Assembly (NCBI GenBank): GCA_905178155.1
Contig: CAJINV010000001.1
Coordinates: 2,532,089 to 2,596,088, forward strand
DNA length: 64,000 bases
Reading direction: 5' to 3'
Source: Amoebophrya sp. A120
Lineage: Eukaryota; Sar; Dinophyceae; Syndiniales; Amoebophryaceae
Each line of letters opens with the position of its first letter. The first letter of the stretch is position 1. Below, piece by piece: positions 1 to 11,928 of the stretch. The notes beneath the pieces were generated by a model. The model saw only the letters and a list, made by a program, of their open reading frames with translations. It searched no databases and was not told where the DNA came from. The position numbers and the translations under genes were made by a program.

Positions 1-606
1 TTCATTCCTTGAAACGATAAGCTGCTCCTTTCCATCGGTTCTTGTAAAATTTCTCATAAGCATTTCCATTTTATAAATAATTGTTCTCGCTTTCGAGTGG
101 ACGACGTGGGCTCTTTGATATTCCGCAGTTTTTCGAAACTTTCGGCTCCTCGTGCTTATTGCTCTCATTCTTCTTGAAGTTTGCTATAATTCGTGGTTCC
201 CGCAAAAATTGGCTCTGGTCGTCTGTTTATCTTACAGTCTCATAATCATGAATAGGTGTAAAACGACGTCCTGCTGGCGCTACTGCTGGATGGTACGGCT
301 ACGCTGCAAGCTATTTGCTTCTACCAGCCCTCACGGCCTGCAAGTTTGTTGAAATAAAGACTGCTTTCCAAGACATTGCGCTCACGCACGGCAACTGTTT
401 CAAGCATACGGAAACTTCTAATGAATCGATAGTGCCAAGGCAGCGAGCTCGCAAAAAAAGCAGCTTCAGGAAAAAGTGCATGGATAGAGATCGTGACAAA
501 TCAAAAGTAACCCAAGCAAACCGGCAACAACCAGTTGAGAAAGCATCGCTTGGTTGCCCCCTCAGCACAAGCAATAGAAAACTTCGACATAAACGTAGTT
601 CTACTT
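1..606. other. Left flank without a supported gene
   Basis: Only short overlapping open frames are present, with no recognisable domain. This is the 3' side of the minus-strand DCAF7-like gene, whose stop codon lies at 607-609. Confidence 0.5.
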
Positions 607-3185
607 CTACCCGTATGGATTACAGATTCCGCCCCCAAAGCTACTTGTCGGGGAAGCGGAAATCGGCGGCAACCCGACTAATTCAACTCCGTCCGCCGCC
701 CCGATGCAGGCGAGGTTTTGCTTCTCGAAGTAGCTGATGTGTGCGATGGGTTTGTTTGCGCCCGCGTCGTACTCCAGAACGTTACGCGCTCGCGTGTTCA
801 TGAGAGCGTTTTGCTGCTGCTGTGCCTGAGCTTGCGCTTGTGCCGCGACCGCTGCAGCATCCACTGCGCCGGCGGTATTTCCTGTAGTTCCTGTCATCCC
901 CGGCTGGAGCACTGGTCCAGTACTTGACGTCCCGCCTGGATTTGTACTACTATTCAGGCTGAAACTATTCGGATCGACCAAAAATTGTGGCCGCACGTCA
1001 AACACCGACACCAGTCCGTCATTCGAGCCAACCAGCAGATGCGCCCGGTCCATCCAAGCAATCGAGTTCGCAGGTGTGTTGGGCATGTGGGTTAAGGCCA
1101 TAGAGGGCTTCCGAATGTCCAGCACGATCACGCCAACGCCGTCCTGTTTTAATTATTATTGTACACAATTTTTATATCTCCACGCGGCTGCAGAAGATCT
1201 TGTCGTGCAATAAATGATATGCCGCAAATAATCCAACATACATGTACATTCGCAAGGAGAACAGAAAAAAAGAATTCTTCTCCCCGCAAACTCCTAAAAC
1301 CCTACCTGAGCGACCACGGCTGCCATCAGGTTCGTGTCGAATTCGTTCCAGGCGAGCCGCAGCAACGGGGCGGAAGACTCGTAGATGATGGTGGAATGAT
1401 CTAAATTTTTCTGATCAAACAACCGCACGGACCCGTCCGCGCCGACGGACGAGAATAAGTTATCAAGCGTCGGCGAGAAGGCAATGTCGTAGACCGCGCG
1501 GTCGTGGGCGATCAGTTGGGTTTCGATCTTCTGCTTTTCCAGGTTCCAGATCGTGCACGTCGTGTCCACGCTGGAAGTTCCCAATTTGTGCCGGTTTTGC
1601 TGTGATAGATTGCACTTGATGTTGATCTCCCGTTACATTATTTTGCTGGCGCGAAGATCATACCTGAAACAAAAGAACAAATCTTGATCTGTCACAAAAC
1701 ATAGTACAACTCAGCAGCCCGGTCAATATCTTTTTCTTTGGATTCTCTATAATACCGGGCACCAATGGAAGCTGGTCAGCGGCGGCAGTTCCAGTTGCGT
1801 CATTTGCGTCCTCGCCTGGTTCAGCACCGCCACCTCCTTCAACTGGCCCTGCTGTTCCTGGTCCCCCGGGTAGTACCGCCAAAGGCGGAGAGTCTGTCCC
1901 GTGCCGGCCAGGAGATCCTGTTCCCACATCAGCTTCGTGACCGGAAACGCCACATCCGCCTCCGCGACCTTGTGAAAGGAACCGGACTCCATGTTCTCCT
2001 CAATTACTTGCAGCTTGTTCTCCTCCCGCATCAAGTAGGAACCCATGGCAAACCTGAAGGAAGAGGTGGAACGCAGCAAAAGTTGTAGCCACGGAGTGAT
2101 AAAGAAGAAGTCGCTCGTGATGATGTCGATGTGATCGAACACGGGCGGCAGAGGCCAGGGCGCGGCGCGTGGTACTTCTTCTTTTTACGTTCGGCTTTCG
2201 CAATAAACTGCACAAAAAATGATAAAGTTCTTGTGCACATTTACTGCGAGCGAACACAGTAGCAAAGCAACGCTACTCAGCGAGCATGGGCGGCGCGGCG
2301 CGGGCTGCAGACAGATTTTGCTGAATGATAGCACGATGTTGAGCCACTGAAAGATACCAAATTAATATCTTCCTGTAGATAGTACTGATTCTTTTTCTCT
2401 GTAACATGACCTCTTTCTTGATGACGTCAATTTTTTTACATGTGCTTTCCCCGTCGTTTGTTATGCGCCGTGGCGAACACGGGCAAGTCAGCGTCGTACG
2501 TCATTCGAATGATCGGCGGCCACTTATCCTGTGCAAAAGTACTATCACACTGCTACAGTATTTGCATGACAAGCCAATTTTCATTTTCTGAGTCAGCATT
2601 ACGACTTTTATTCTTTCTTTGTAATGTTCGATGCTTTTGCATTGCATACTCCTCCCCAGGCGACAATTCTGCAAAGTCCTCCCATCTTCCCGTTGTGCTG
2701 CTGGGCGGCGTCCACCGGGATTGCTGCTGCGAGGGGTCACTGTGGGATGTTTTTTGTTGATAGATTCTGGCGCTGGTTGATCTGAAAAAAGTTGTAGACA
2801 CCATAGATGGTACAACAAACTTGTACTTATCAGCAACTATAGCCAATCAAAGTCAAACCTGCAGGATACATAAGGATTCCTGACACGACATCATAGGAGT
2901 AGGACGACGCTATCAACATTTGTTTTTATAGTCGATGGACGCATGCACCCTATAAGAACCTCACCTGACGCCCCCCAGACTGTCCGCGGTGGGCAAATTT
3001 GTTCCGGTATGATCCCAGTGGTCTTTCTGGTTGTACCACCAGACTTGTTCATTTCCCGCTGTATTGTACCAGGACTGGTCATTGCTTCCGTAGTAATCCG
3101 GCCAGGACTGGTAGCTCATGGTGCCCCCATGGTGCTGGTGCTGCGGCGCGGCGCCGACATGCTGTTGGGTCGTCGCGGTGTTCAT
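607..3185 (-). CDS. DCAF7: DCAF7/WDR68-like WD40 repeat protein with a Q/W-rich N-terminal extension
   Basis: WD40 adaptor of the DCAF7/WDR68/TTG1 family, which scaffolds DYRK-type kinases and can act as a substrate receptor of CUL4-DDB1 ligases (family knowledge). Exons on the minus strand: 3185-2965, 2781-2649, 2519-2440, 2053-1756, 1599-1306 and 1143-607. The spliced length is 1563 nt (520 residues). Diagnostic stretches that I recognise from DCAF7 are [56 protein letters not shown] and VILDIR-like VIVLDIR. The order and spacing match the animal protein. About 115 N-terminal residues rich in Gln, Trp, Tyr and Ser precede the propeller and are absent from animal DCAF7; a Gln/Ala-rich insert lies near residues 410-450. 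The start is the first ATG of the open exon. The intron at 2525-2648 is a TIR element. The first two exons are less certain than the propeller exons. Confidence 0.85.
2525..2648 (-). mobile_element. Introner in the DCAF7-like gene (124 bp)
   Basis: Reading the gene strand, the element starts TATGCAATGCAAAAG and its far end, reverse-complemented, starts TATCCTGTGCAAAAG, so the ends form an inverted repeat. The flanks AGGAG and AGTGG look like a decayed 5-bp TSD (3/5). Removing the element plus one flank copy joins the exons in frame. The nearest GT-AG alternative (GTATGC...CACAG) shifts the frame and runs into a stop. It shares its end motif with the elements at 33382 and 48306. Confidence 0.7.
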
Positions 3186-4664
3186 CTAGCTGGCACTTTG
3201 TCTACTTGTGAAACAAGTCGTCGCGGTGCAGCTCTCTCCACAGCTGCACGACCCCAGGGGGTAGTTCTCGTGATAAGTAAGTAAGTAAGTGCACCGGAAA
3301 AAGCGTCGCCGCGAACTGTGTGCTGGTGGCGTCTGTTGTATAATGCTTTTTGCCTCTTGCTTGCTCCTGTGTGTGCGCTTCCAAAACGAATTGATTCTGC
3401 CGGTGACACTGCCGTCAGAATAATTCGGCGGCCCAAATCTTCTACAGTGAAGTGCCGACCGTTGTTGTTATTTCGTATTTCCCCAGTCGGCAAAAGGTGA
3501 CTCCCGAAAATATTTTCCAGCTTCTGCGTAGTTGCTTTGGGTACTAGTTGTAGTAGGACGTCGTTGTAGTAGTAGGACGTAGTAGTGGAACCACCAACCT
3601 GGTAGTTTGTAGCCGAAAATGGTGTTCCGCTTCGCTCTCGCAGAAATTATCCACTTCTCCGGAGCTTCTTCGATGAAAAAGCCGCTCCGGTTCTTCTTCT
3701 TCCCCGCAACAAGGAGGAAAGAAACACTGCTACGCGACTGCGCAGCCGGTGACGCCCGTGCGCGTCTCGTCCCCACGTAGAAAACAACCTAATTGCAGCA
3801 CCGCGAGGATGTTGAAAGACGATCCAAAGAAAGTATGAACACGCAAGCAAACGATTTGAATGCACAGACGCACGCACAATAGGATTAGGAATAGGCACAC
3901 ACGACTCTGCATGAGACATACACTCATCGGATAGGCGGAAAAAACCGCACTCAGGAACAAGCTCATGTTCCTTCCCTCTACTTCGCTCCTCTGTTTTTCG
4001 TTTTCCCCCACCGCTCGAAGGATGTTGCTCACCACTTTTGTTCCACCCAAACTGACTCCAACTCCGTTCCCGAAAACCCTCTCGTGATGAAGATGGAACA
4101 AGAACGCATTCAATAAATCAACTTTCCGTGCCTCGTCAATTGCCGATGCGAAAAATACCTTCCGCGTCAAGGATATTGTGTGTTTCTTTGCCTGATCTCG
4201 TATAGTTCTTTGACTATTCGGTGTTCTCACAGAGATCAGAGATTTGGTTCCCCCTAACAGATAATTTATAATCTGGCGAGCGCGCGTCCTACGTAATCGG
4301 ATTATGCAACTTTTGAAGCAGACACGTCAGCGATCGTATTCTCGCCGATATCGCAGATGCACGTTCGTCCTTCGCCTGATTGTTCTGAAGGCACTTTTAC
4401 GGGCAATTGTGCGGCGGCGGGCCATGAGATTTTTTCCCGTCGTGGCCACCACCCCATTGCAAAATAGTAGATGACATAAACAGATGATTTTTCGATGTGT
4501 AAAGTTTTGCGTACTAAGGTAATTTTTCACATGACAATAAATATCGTCAAAACAACATACAGCTCTTTGCGCTAGCAGTGCATTGACTGTTTCTTCGAAA
4601 TCATAAAAACGCAAAATTTCAACAATGTCGTAACCACTGCGATTTCTATGCTCCTGCGCGGGTT
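3186..4664. other. Intergenic region between the DCAF7-like gene and RAB4
   Basis: No coding region that I can support. It holds a short TAAG microrepeat near 3276-3290 and a GTAGTAGGACG-type imperfect repeat at about 3543-3592. The open frames here (for example 3730-4230 and 4327-4677 on the minus strand) lack any family signature. Confidence 0.5.
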
Positions 4665-6172
<1,508 letters not shown>

Positions 6173-7300
6173 GTTAGTCGCCTGCGAAATTCAAATTTAT
6201 TGGAATTGGAATGAAGCGTCGCCCCGAATCAGGTTAAAGATCTTGTGCATATTAATCGACTGGAATGATAATGAGTTTGAATTTCAATTTGGGTTGTAAC
6301 AAGTAATAAGCAACAGTACAAAAATCCAATACCGAACTGCTTGCAGCGGGCATGTTTTGGGACAGAGTCATACGAGCATAAAGAATTTAGCAGACATTTT
6401 AACGAAACCGGAAAAAGAACGCAGACGGAGAACTTCTAAGGAACCAAAACATGCTGTACCTCAAAAACGAAAAACATGCTGTACCTCAAAACAAGTAGAC
6501 AAGAATGCATGGGCAAAACGAAGTAAAAACCAGCTTCCAACGTAAGCAGAATAGCACTTCGGATCAGAAGCTGTACACAAGTACGCCAAGAGCAGCGGAT
6601 TCTCAGAAACCAATCCTCATTTCGCTCGGGTCCCTGATTTTAGTTTTACCTTCCACAAAGCCGCAGTAATAACACGAACACGGCGGTGCTGTCGACCTCT
6701 GAGGCAAATTATGCAACAACCAGATTTTATCCACTTGCAGCGCGATTACGCTTCTGCACAAGGACAAGACCGCAACATGGTGGTTGCAACATAACTTTTG
6801 AATTTTCACGACCTGACGACGATAATTATTGTGACAGTGTAAATCAATCGGCTTTTCTTCAGAAACGAGTGGACACGGATCTTTCAAAACCGGCCGTCGC
6901 TGAACGACATGACCACGAGAATAGTGCACCAGTGCGTCAGCTCTAAAGAAACTATCAGAACTTCCGCTTTGGGTCGTCCAGGAAGCACGTTGACCAGGCA
7001 CAGCATATAGTGTGATCAAGACTGAGTGTCGCTGTTGGTGTTTGTTGTCATTGTCTTTTCGTTTCCACCGCGCACTAGTCAGTGGGAACGAAATCAGCCT
7101 CGGCCTGCGGATAGGTAGGCGAAAGCTGATATAATACCCAAAGCGAATCAGTTCGTTGCTCACCTACCAATGCACTCGGTCCTCGTCCTGTTATACTTGT
7201 ATACAAAACGGCGCTCCTAATACCCTAACTGATCCGAAGAGGCGTAAGCATCACCCTGTTTTTGAGGTGGCGCTTCGTTTTAATTTCCAACGTCCTCCCC
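6173..7300. other. Intergenic region
   Basis: No supported gene. An open frame at 6603-7163 on the minus strand has no domain and an unlikely composition. From about 7125 onward the sequence is duplicated at about 11750, forming the 3' edge of the paralog duplication. Confidence 0.5.
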
Positions 7301-8750
7301 TCAGCTCGCACTGCGCTCTCTTCGCCGTTGCAACTCCTTGAGCTTCTCCAGAATCTCCTGAAGTATACAGGCTTCGGGTGTGGAATCGCTATTCGGCTCA
7401 GATTTCGGACCTTGCCACTCCAATCCGAATTGGACGGCGCGAATGAGGTCATCTAAGCTCACGTTGCAGTTGGGCAGCAGCTCCAGAAAGCGGTCCTTGA
7501 TCGCAGATGCCGCGGGGAGGAACTCGCACGACGTTATTGTATACGCAGCTGCGTTCACGAGCACCTTGCCCCAAGCACTGTCCTGCGCTGGAAACTGATT
7601 GAGACTCATCTGCTTTGCCAAAAACGCGCCCAGCTCTGCAAAAGAACGCCACTTCAACACACTTGTTCCGCTCCGCGGATGGTCCAGAAGATCTGAGTGA
7701 AGTATGTAAAATGAGAGCATGGTCTTCCCGTCGCCGGCCCGCCAGTCGTAAAGCTCTTCAGGCCAATCCAGCTCCTGCAACAAGAACAGCAAAGCTCGAG
7801 GAAGGCTGGGCCTGTTCCGCCAAGCACGGCGCAGAAACAAACGCGGCAAAGGGACGACGCCAAAACTCTCCCGGTCCAATACTAAACTGAGACTGAGTTC
7901 ATGTGCGTCTTCGTGCGACGTACACCGAACCCGCATCAATGCTGACACCAGCTCTGCGGCGTTGTAATTTTCTGCGGATTTCGTAACCTCGAGAAGCATT
8001 TCAGTCAGACGAACTTGAGCATCCTGGTCCTTTTCCACATCCCGAATCCTTAGGACCCCACGGACGTAGGCGACCGCAAAGCGATCCCACCTCTCAACAG
8101 TATTCCCCTTTATGGCCTGGCAGTACTGCTCCGCAGCGCGAACGACTGCTTGACTACTGACGCCGCAAAACTGGCATCTTGTCTCGATTATGCGGCCCAG
8201 TACCTCTAGGCACCTGCACGCCGCCGCTTCCTCTGCGCCGTCAAGTGGCCTAGAAATATACGTCGCAAAGTCAAAGCTTTCGCGATTGTCATACGCGGAA
8301 AAGCTCCTCGGGGTCTGTGCAAAATCGGGCACCTCTTTCCGACACATTTCCCGCAGCAGGTCCTTCATATCTTTAGGCCGCGCAAAATACTGTAGCGCAA
8401 ATTCACTGGAATCATCTTCCTTCGCCCTGCGTGGGTTACCACCGGAGTCGGCCGCAGCAACACTACCGTCTGTATCGTTTTCGTTTTCTTCCTCTGCCTG
8501 TCCCTCTCCCCCTTTTTGCGCCTCCTCCCGCCAATTAGATGCGGGCGACAGAAAATCTGCCCCCTCGCATGGAACTAGGAACAGAAATTTGTAGGTCGCA
8601 GGCTCTTCTACAAGAAGACCGCCTTTGGTGGACTTGTTCTGGAGAAAAGACTCCAAGTTCTTGACAGTCACGACGGTGTCGGGAATTCCCACGACCGCGG
8701 CGGCCTCGCCGGCCATGTTGATGAGTTTTAACTGCGACACCATATTACTG
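7125..8750. repeat. Segmental duplication, copy A
   Basis: This block, holding paralog 1 and its 3' flank, matches 11750-13380. The flank signature GAGGCGTAAGCATCACCCTG is found at both sites (about 7237 and 11868), as is CAATGCACTCGGTCCT (about 7169 and 11797). The similarity covers both coding and non-coding parts, which shows a recent DNA-level duplication. Confidence 0.85.
7301..8743 (-). CDS. Paralog 1 of an unknown tandem family, single exon
   Basis: A 480-residue protein with no recognised enzymatic domain. The first ~35 residues (SQLKLINMAGE... then VVTVKNLESFLQ) look like the ubiquitin-like beta-grasp start that is common at the N-termini of dinoflagellate proteins (inference). This is followed by the block YKFLFLVPCEGADFL-SPASNWREEA shared by all three paralogs, then an acidic linker (EEENENDTDGS) and a helical body. 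The ATG at 8743 is chosen because the same MxSQLxL start occurs in all three copies. The gene has no intron, including at the position where paralog 2 carries an introner. Expression and function are unknown. Confidence 0.8.
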   Translation of the reverse strand: MVSQLKLINMAGEAAAVVGIPDTVVTVKNLESFLQNKSTKGGLLVEEPATYKFLFLVPCEGADFLSPASNWREEAQKGGEGQAEEENENDTDGSVAAADSGGNPRRAKEDDSSEFALQYFARPKDMKDLLREMCRKEVPDFAQTPRSFSAYDNRESFDFATYISRPLDGAEEAAACRCLEVLGRIIETRCQFCGVSSQAVVRAAEQYCQAIKGNTVERWDRFAVAYVRGVLRIRDVEKDQDAQVRLTEMLLEVTKSAENYNAAELVSALMRVRCTSHEDAHELSLSLVLDRESFGVVPLPRLFLRRAWRNRPSLPRALLFLLQELDWPEELYDWRAGDGKTMLSFYILHSDLLDHPRSGTSVLKWRSFAELGAFLAKQMSLNQFPAQDSAWGKVLVNAAAYTITSCEFLPAASAIKDRFLELLPNCNVSLDDLIRAVQFGLEWQGPKSEPNSDSTPEACILQEILEKLKELQRRRERSAS

Positions 8751-9342
8751 GTTGAAAATGTGAGTCTGCTATTTACTTGCTATGTGGAACCAAATGAAGC
8801 GAAAATCACTTCTAGAAAGTCAAGCAATGTTTTGATCTAGCGCGTTTCGGAAGTCAACAACCTATACCTAGTCATGAAGACTCGTAACTCGATTCTCCTG
8901 CTGAAGATAAAGTCTGGATCTGGAAGCAAAAAAAAGGAAGAGAGGGCTTTGCCGTCGGAATGTTCCAGCCAACACCGGAAAAGAAGTTTCACTTTGATCT
9001 TAGGATGTGAATCAACAGCAAAGTGCCGAATTGTACTTCATTCCCAACACAGGCTACAATCTTGCTGGTGCATTACAACTCATATGATCAGCCATAGGCA
9101 GCTGCGCACAGCCCGTTAGAGTACAGCAGCGGTCACGCCTGCTTGGACACCTGTGGCAGACCATGAAACAAGAAGGTCTGCTGACTTTCTTCAGTATGCG
9201 GAAGTAGAACGTTTCAGAAACCGGCCCGCAAAAAAAACAATTAAGCTTCTTTGGCACTTATGAAAACATAAACAAATCGGCCATGTACATTTTATCTGTC
9301 TTTCAGTCGTATCTATCCTCCCCTCGTTCATGAAATGAAAGC
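8744..9342. other. Intergenic region
   Basis: No supported coding region; this is the upstream flank of paralog 1 and the downstream flank of paralog 2. Confidence 0.5.
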
Positions 9343-11232
9343 CTACAAATCCTCGTCGCGACTCGCGAGAAGACCCGCAGCCCCGGACAACCTCCAGCAC
9401 AGTGCCTGGTGCTCCGACATGAGCTTCCCGTCCTGCGAGTCGTCCTCTCCCTCCGCGTCACTGCCCTGGTGCTCCTGCTCGAATTTCTCGAACGCCTGGA
9501 TGGCCTCCTCCACCATCGCGCGCGCTTTGACGGCAGCGTCGCCCGTCCAGTCCCCGGTCTCCAGTTCGTCCTCGAGGCTCCAAATCATCTCGCTGACGTC
9601 CAAAGGCGTGAAGTCGCAGCCCGGCTGCTGCAGTTCGCCGACCAATCGGTCCTTGATCGCTTTCACGACGGGTAGGAACGCGCGCAACTTTGCCGCCAAA
9701 GCGGCGGCGACGCCCAAGGCTACGCGCCCGTCCTGGTTGTCCAAACAGAGTTGGTGCACAGTCATTTTCTTGGCCAAAAACACGCACAGGTCCGGCTCCG
9801 ACTGCCACCCTTGGCTTTTCCGAACCTCCCGTCGGGGTCGGTCTAATAAGGTCAGCAGCATGTTGTTCTTTTTGACGTTGTACCAACCAAAAAACTCCTC
9901 TGGCCAATCGAACGCCTGCAACAAGACCTTCATGGCACGGGGGACACTCTCCTCCGAGGTAATTTGGCGCGAGAAGGGCAAAAGGAAAAACGGCACGGGT
10001 GCCAAGGCCATATCGTCCGCATTCGCCTTCAAATGCAGTTCCAAACACTCGGGCAGCGAGCACGGAATGTTTAGCAGCGGTGTCACGGGATCCTTGCTCC
10101 AGTCGTCATGCGCTTTGATCAGCCGGATGAGCATTTCTACCAGTTGTACTTGCGCACTCTCGCTGTTTTTTGCGTCCACGCTCCTGACAACTACTAGGAC
10201 GAAGAGGTATGAGAAATGCCCCCGTACCAGCGAGTGTTCGAGCGCGTGTTCGCCTACGACCCGGCAGTGCTCCTCGGCCGTCCGAAGTAGCGCCTCCACC
10301 GGCTTCCGGCACGACTCCTTCGCAAACAGCGGCCTCGGTTGCTTCACAAAAAACGTCTTCAGGAAACTCAGCAGATCGAGACACTTGCACAGGGTCGCCT
10401 CCACCGCGGTATCCTTTTCCAAAGGCTCCAAGATGTATTCCGCAAAATCCCGGTCCACATGCTTGGACAGCAAATCGGTCAGCTCCGTGTGCCTCGCCAG
10501 CTCTTCCTTGCTCGTGGCCGCGCGGCGATGCGCCTCGACCACGTCCCTTAGCACGTCCTTGAAGTTTTTTGGCTTGGCCACGTACTGGAGCACAGAATCA
10601 GTCGTCGCAGAAGTAGTTATATTATCCCCCTCGCTTGCTGCCGTTTCTGTGGACGCAGTTGTACTAATTTCGACATCTGCGCCGTCTTCCTCGTCCTTCA
10701 CAATGTTGGCACTACTACTACCACCCCACCGCCGCGCCTCCTCCCGCCAGTTGCCCCCGGGCGGTAAGAAATCCGCCCCGTCACTCGGCACGAGGAAAAA
10801 GAATCGATACGTCCCCGGGTCTATGAATTGCAAATATGTCTGAATCTGGAAGGATGTAACTTGTATTGTATGTAATGCTGCATTTGGATTCTGAAAAAAT
10901 CTGTATTGCAGGAACAGCAAAAGAGGTGCGCTTTTTGCTACACGGAGGGGGCATTTCTCATGCAGTATGGGCATCAGAAAGCCGTCACAATAGCTGTGAT
11001 GCTAGAGCATGCATCACAGACATCGCCGGGCCCGGGGATCGGGATGCAAAATGTGCATGACAAACTTCCAGACCCAGACATATTTGCAGTTGATAGGGTC
11101 CTCGATGAGAAAGCCGCTCTGGCTGGCCTGCAGAGCCGCCTCCAAGTCCGCCACGGACTCCACAATGTCCGGGATATGCATGACCGCGGCGTCATCCCCG
11201 GCCATGTTGAGAAGTCTTAACTGGGAGGTCAT
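9343..11232 (-). CDS. Paralog 2 of the unknown tandem family, interrupted by an introner
   Basis: Exons 11232-11096 and 10816-9343, 1611 nt (536 residues). It starts MTSQLRLLNMAGDDAAV, aligned with the starts of paralogs 1 and 3, and has the same FFFLVPSDGADFL-NWREEA block. It is more diverged than the other two, with a longer acidic/Ser-Thr linker and a Glu/Asp-rich C-terminus (about the last 40 residues). The introner at 10822-11095 falls between IEDP and GTYRF; paralogs 1 and 3 read straight through this point (EEPATYKF and DEPASYKF). A 502-codon open frame on the opposite strand is a shadow of this gene. Function unknown. Confidence 0.85.
10822..11095 (-). mobile_element. Introner in paralog 2 (274 bp, TSD GACCC)
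   Basis: On the gene strand the element begins TATCAACTGCAAATATGTCT and its far end, reverse-complemented, begins TATGAATTGCAAATATGTCT. It is flanked by perfect GACCC copies (plus-strand gggtc at 10817-10821 and 11096-11100). Removing the element plus one GACCC joins GAG GAC CCG GGG ACG TAT, matching the uninterrupted paralogs. No splice placement gives GT-AG; the closest is AC-AG. It belongs to the same TIR family as the elements at 17667, 20096 and 24621. Confidence 0.95.
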
Positions 11233-11928
11233 CCTGTCTGCGAGAGAGTAACAGTAAGATACTTACTTAGCCAGAGGCAAAGCGCGATAAAATGAAAACT
11301 CAATACCAAACTACTACAACCAAAAAACGGGTCCGGAAATTCAACAGCCTATAGTCGACAACGCCGGATTTCCCTGCGGCCTTATTGTGAAAAATGAGCC
11401 GGCGATCAATAACCACAATAGGTGACCGTGCGAGAGAGGAAAGAACCCTTCTCCCACGACAAAGGATCTCTGTCGCCATCTGGTGCGAGAGTCAGTTTGG
11501 AACCTACAACGCACCCAGTCTGGAACCCAAAACGAGGCCAGTTTGGATCGCAGTCAACGTCGAACAGATGCGAACCTCACACGCCCATCCATATTCGAGC
11601 ATCAAAAGTGGGCTAGTGGAATGTTGCATTGCACTAACAGACGCGTCAACTACACGAATATCTAGACTCGAAAACCCTAGAGCGCCGCTCCTGGAGTGAT
11701 TTTCGTTTATCGTCCTCACGAAACCTTGCAAGCGCAGCACGAGGGGGTGGAAGCTGATTTTATACCGAAAGCGATTTAGTTCTTTGCTCAGCTAGCAATG
11801 CACTCGGTCCTGTAGTTATACTTGTATGGTGCAAAACGGCATTCCTAACACCCGACCGAATCAGGAGAGGCGTAAGCATCACCCTGTTTTTAAGGTGGCG
11901 CTTCGCTTCAAATTCCAACGTTTTCCCC
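11233..11928. other. Intergenic region with duplicated flank
   Basis: Contains no supported gene. The block at about 11510-11730 recurs at 13865-14090. Confidence 0.6.
11510..11730. repeat. Duplicated flank, copy 1
   Basis: Shares GTCGAACAGATGCGAACCTC, AGACGCGTCAACTACAC and CCCTAGAGCGCCGCTCCTGG with 13865-14090, in the same order and spacing. Confidence 0.85.

Noticed and set aside
315-737. 140-codon plus-strand open frame
   Set aside because: It overlaps the C-terminal exon of the DCAF7-like gene in antisense and has no recognisable features.
6603-7163. 186-codon minus-strand open frame
   Set aside because: It has no domain, no support from neighbouring exons, and overlaps the edge of the duplicated flank.
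9335-10843. 502-codon open frame on the plus strand
   Set aside because: It lies entirely antisense to paralog 2, is Ser/Arg-rich without domains, and is not preserved opposite paralogs 1 and 3.
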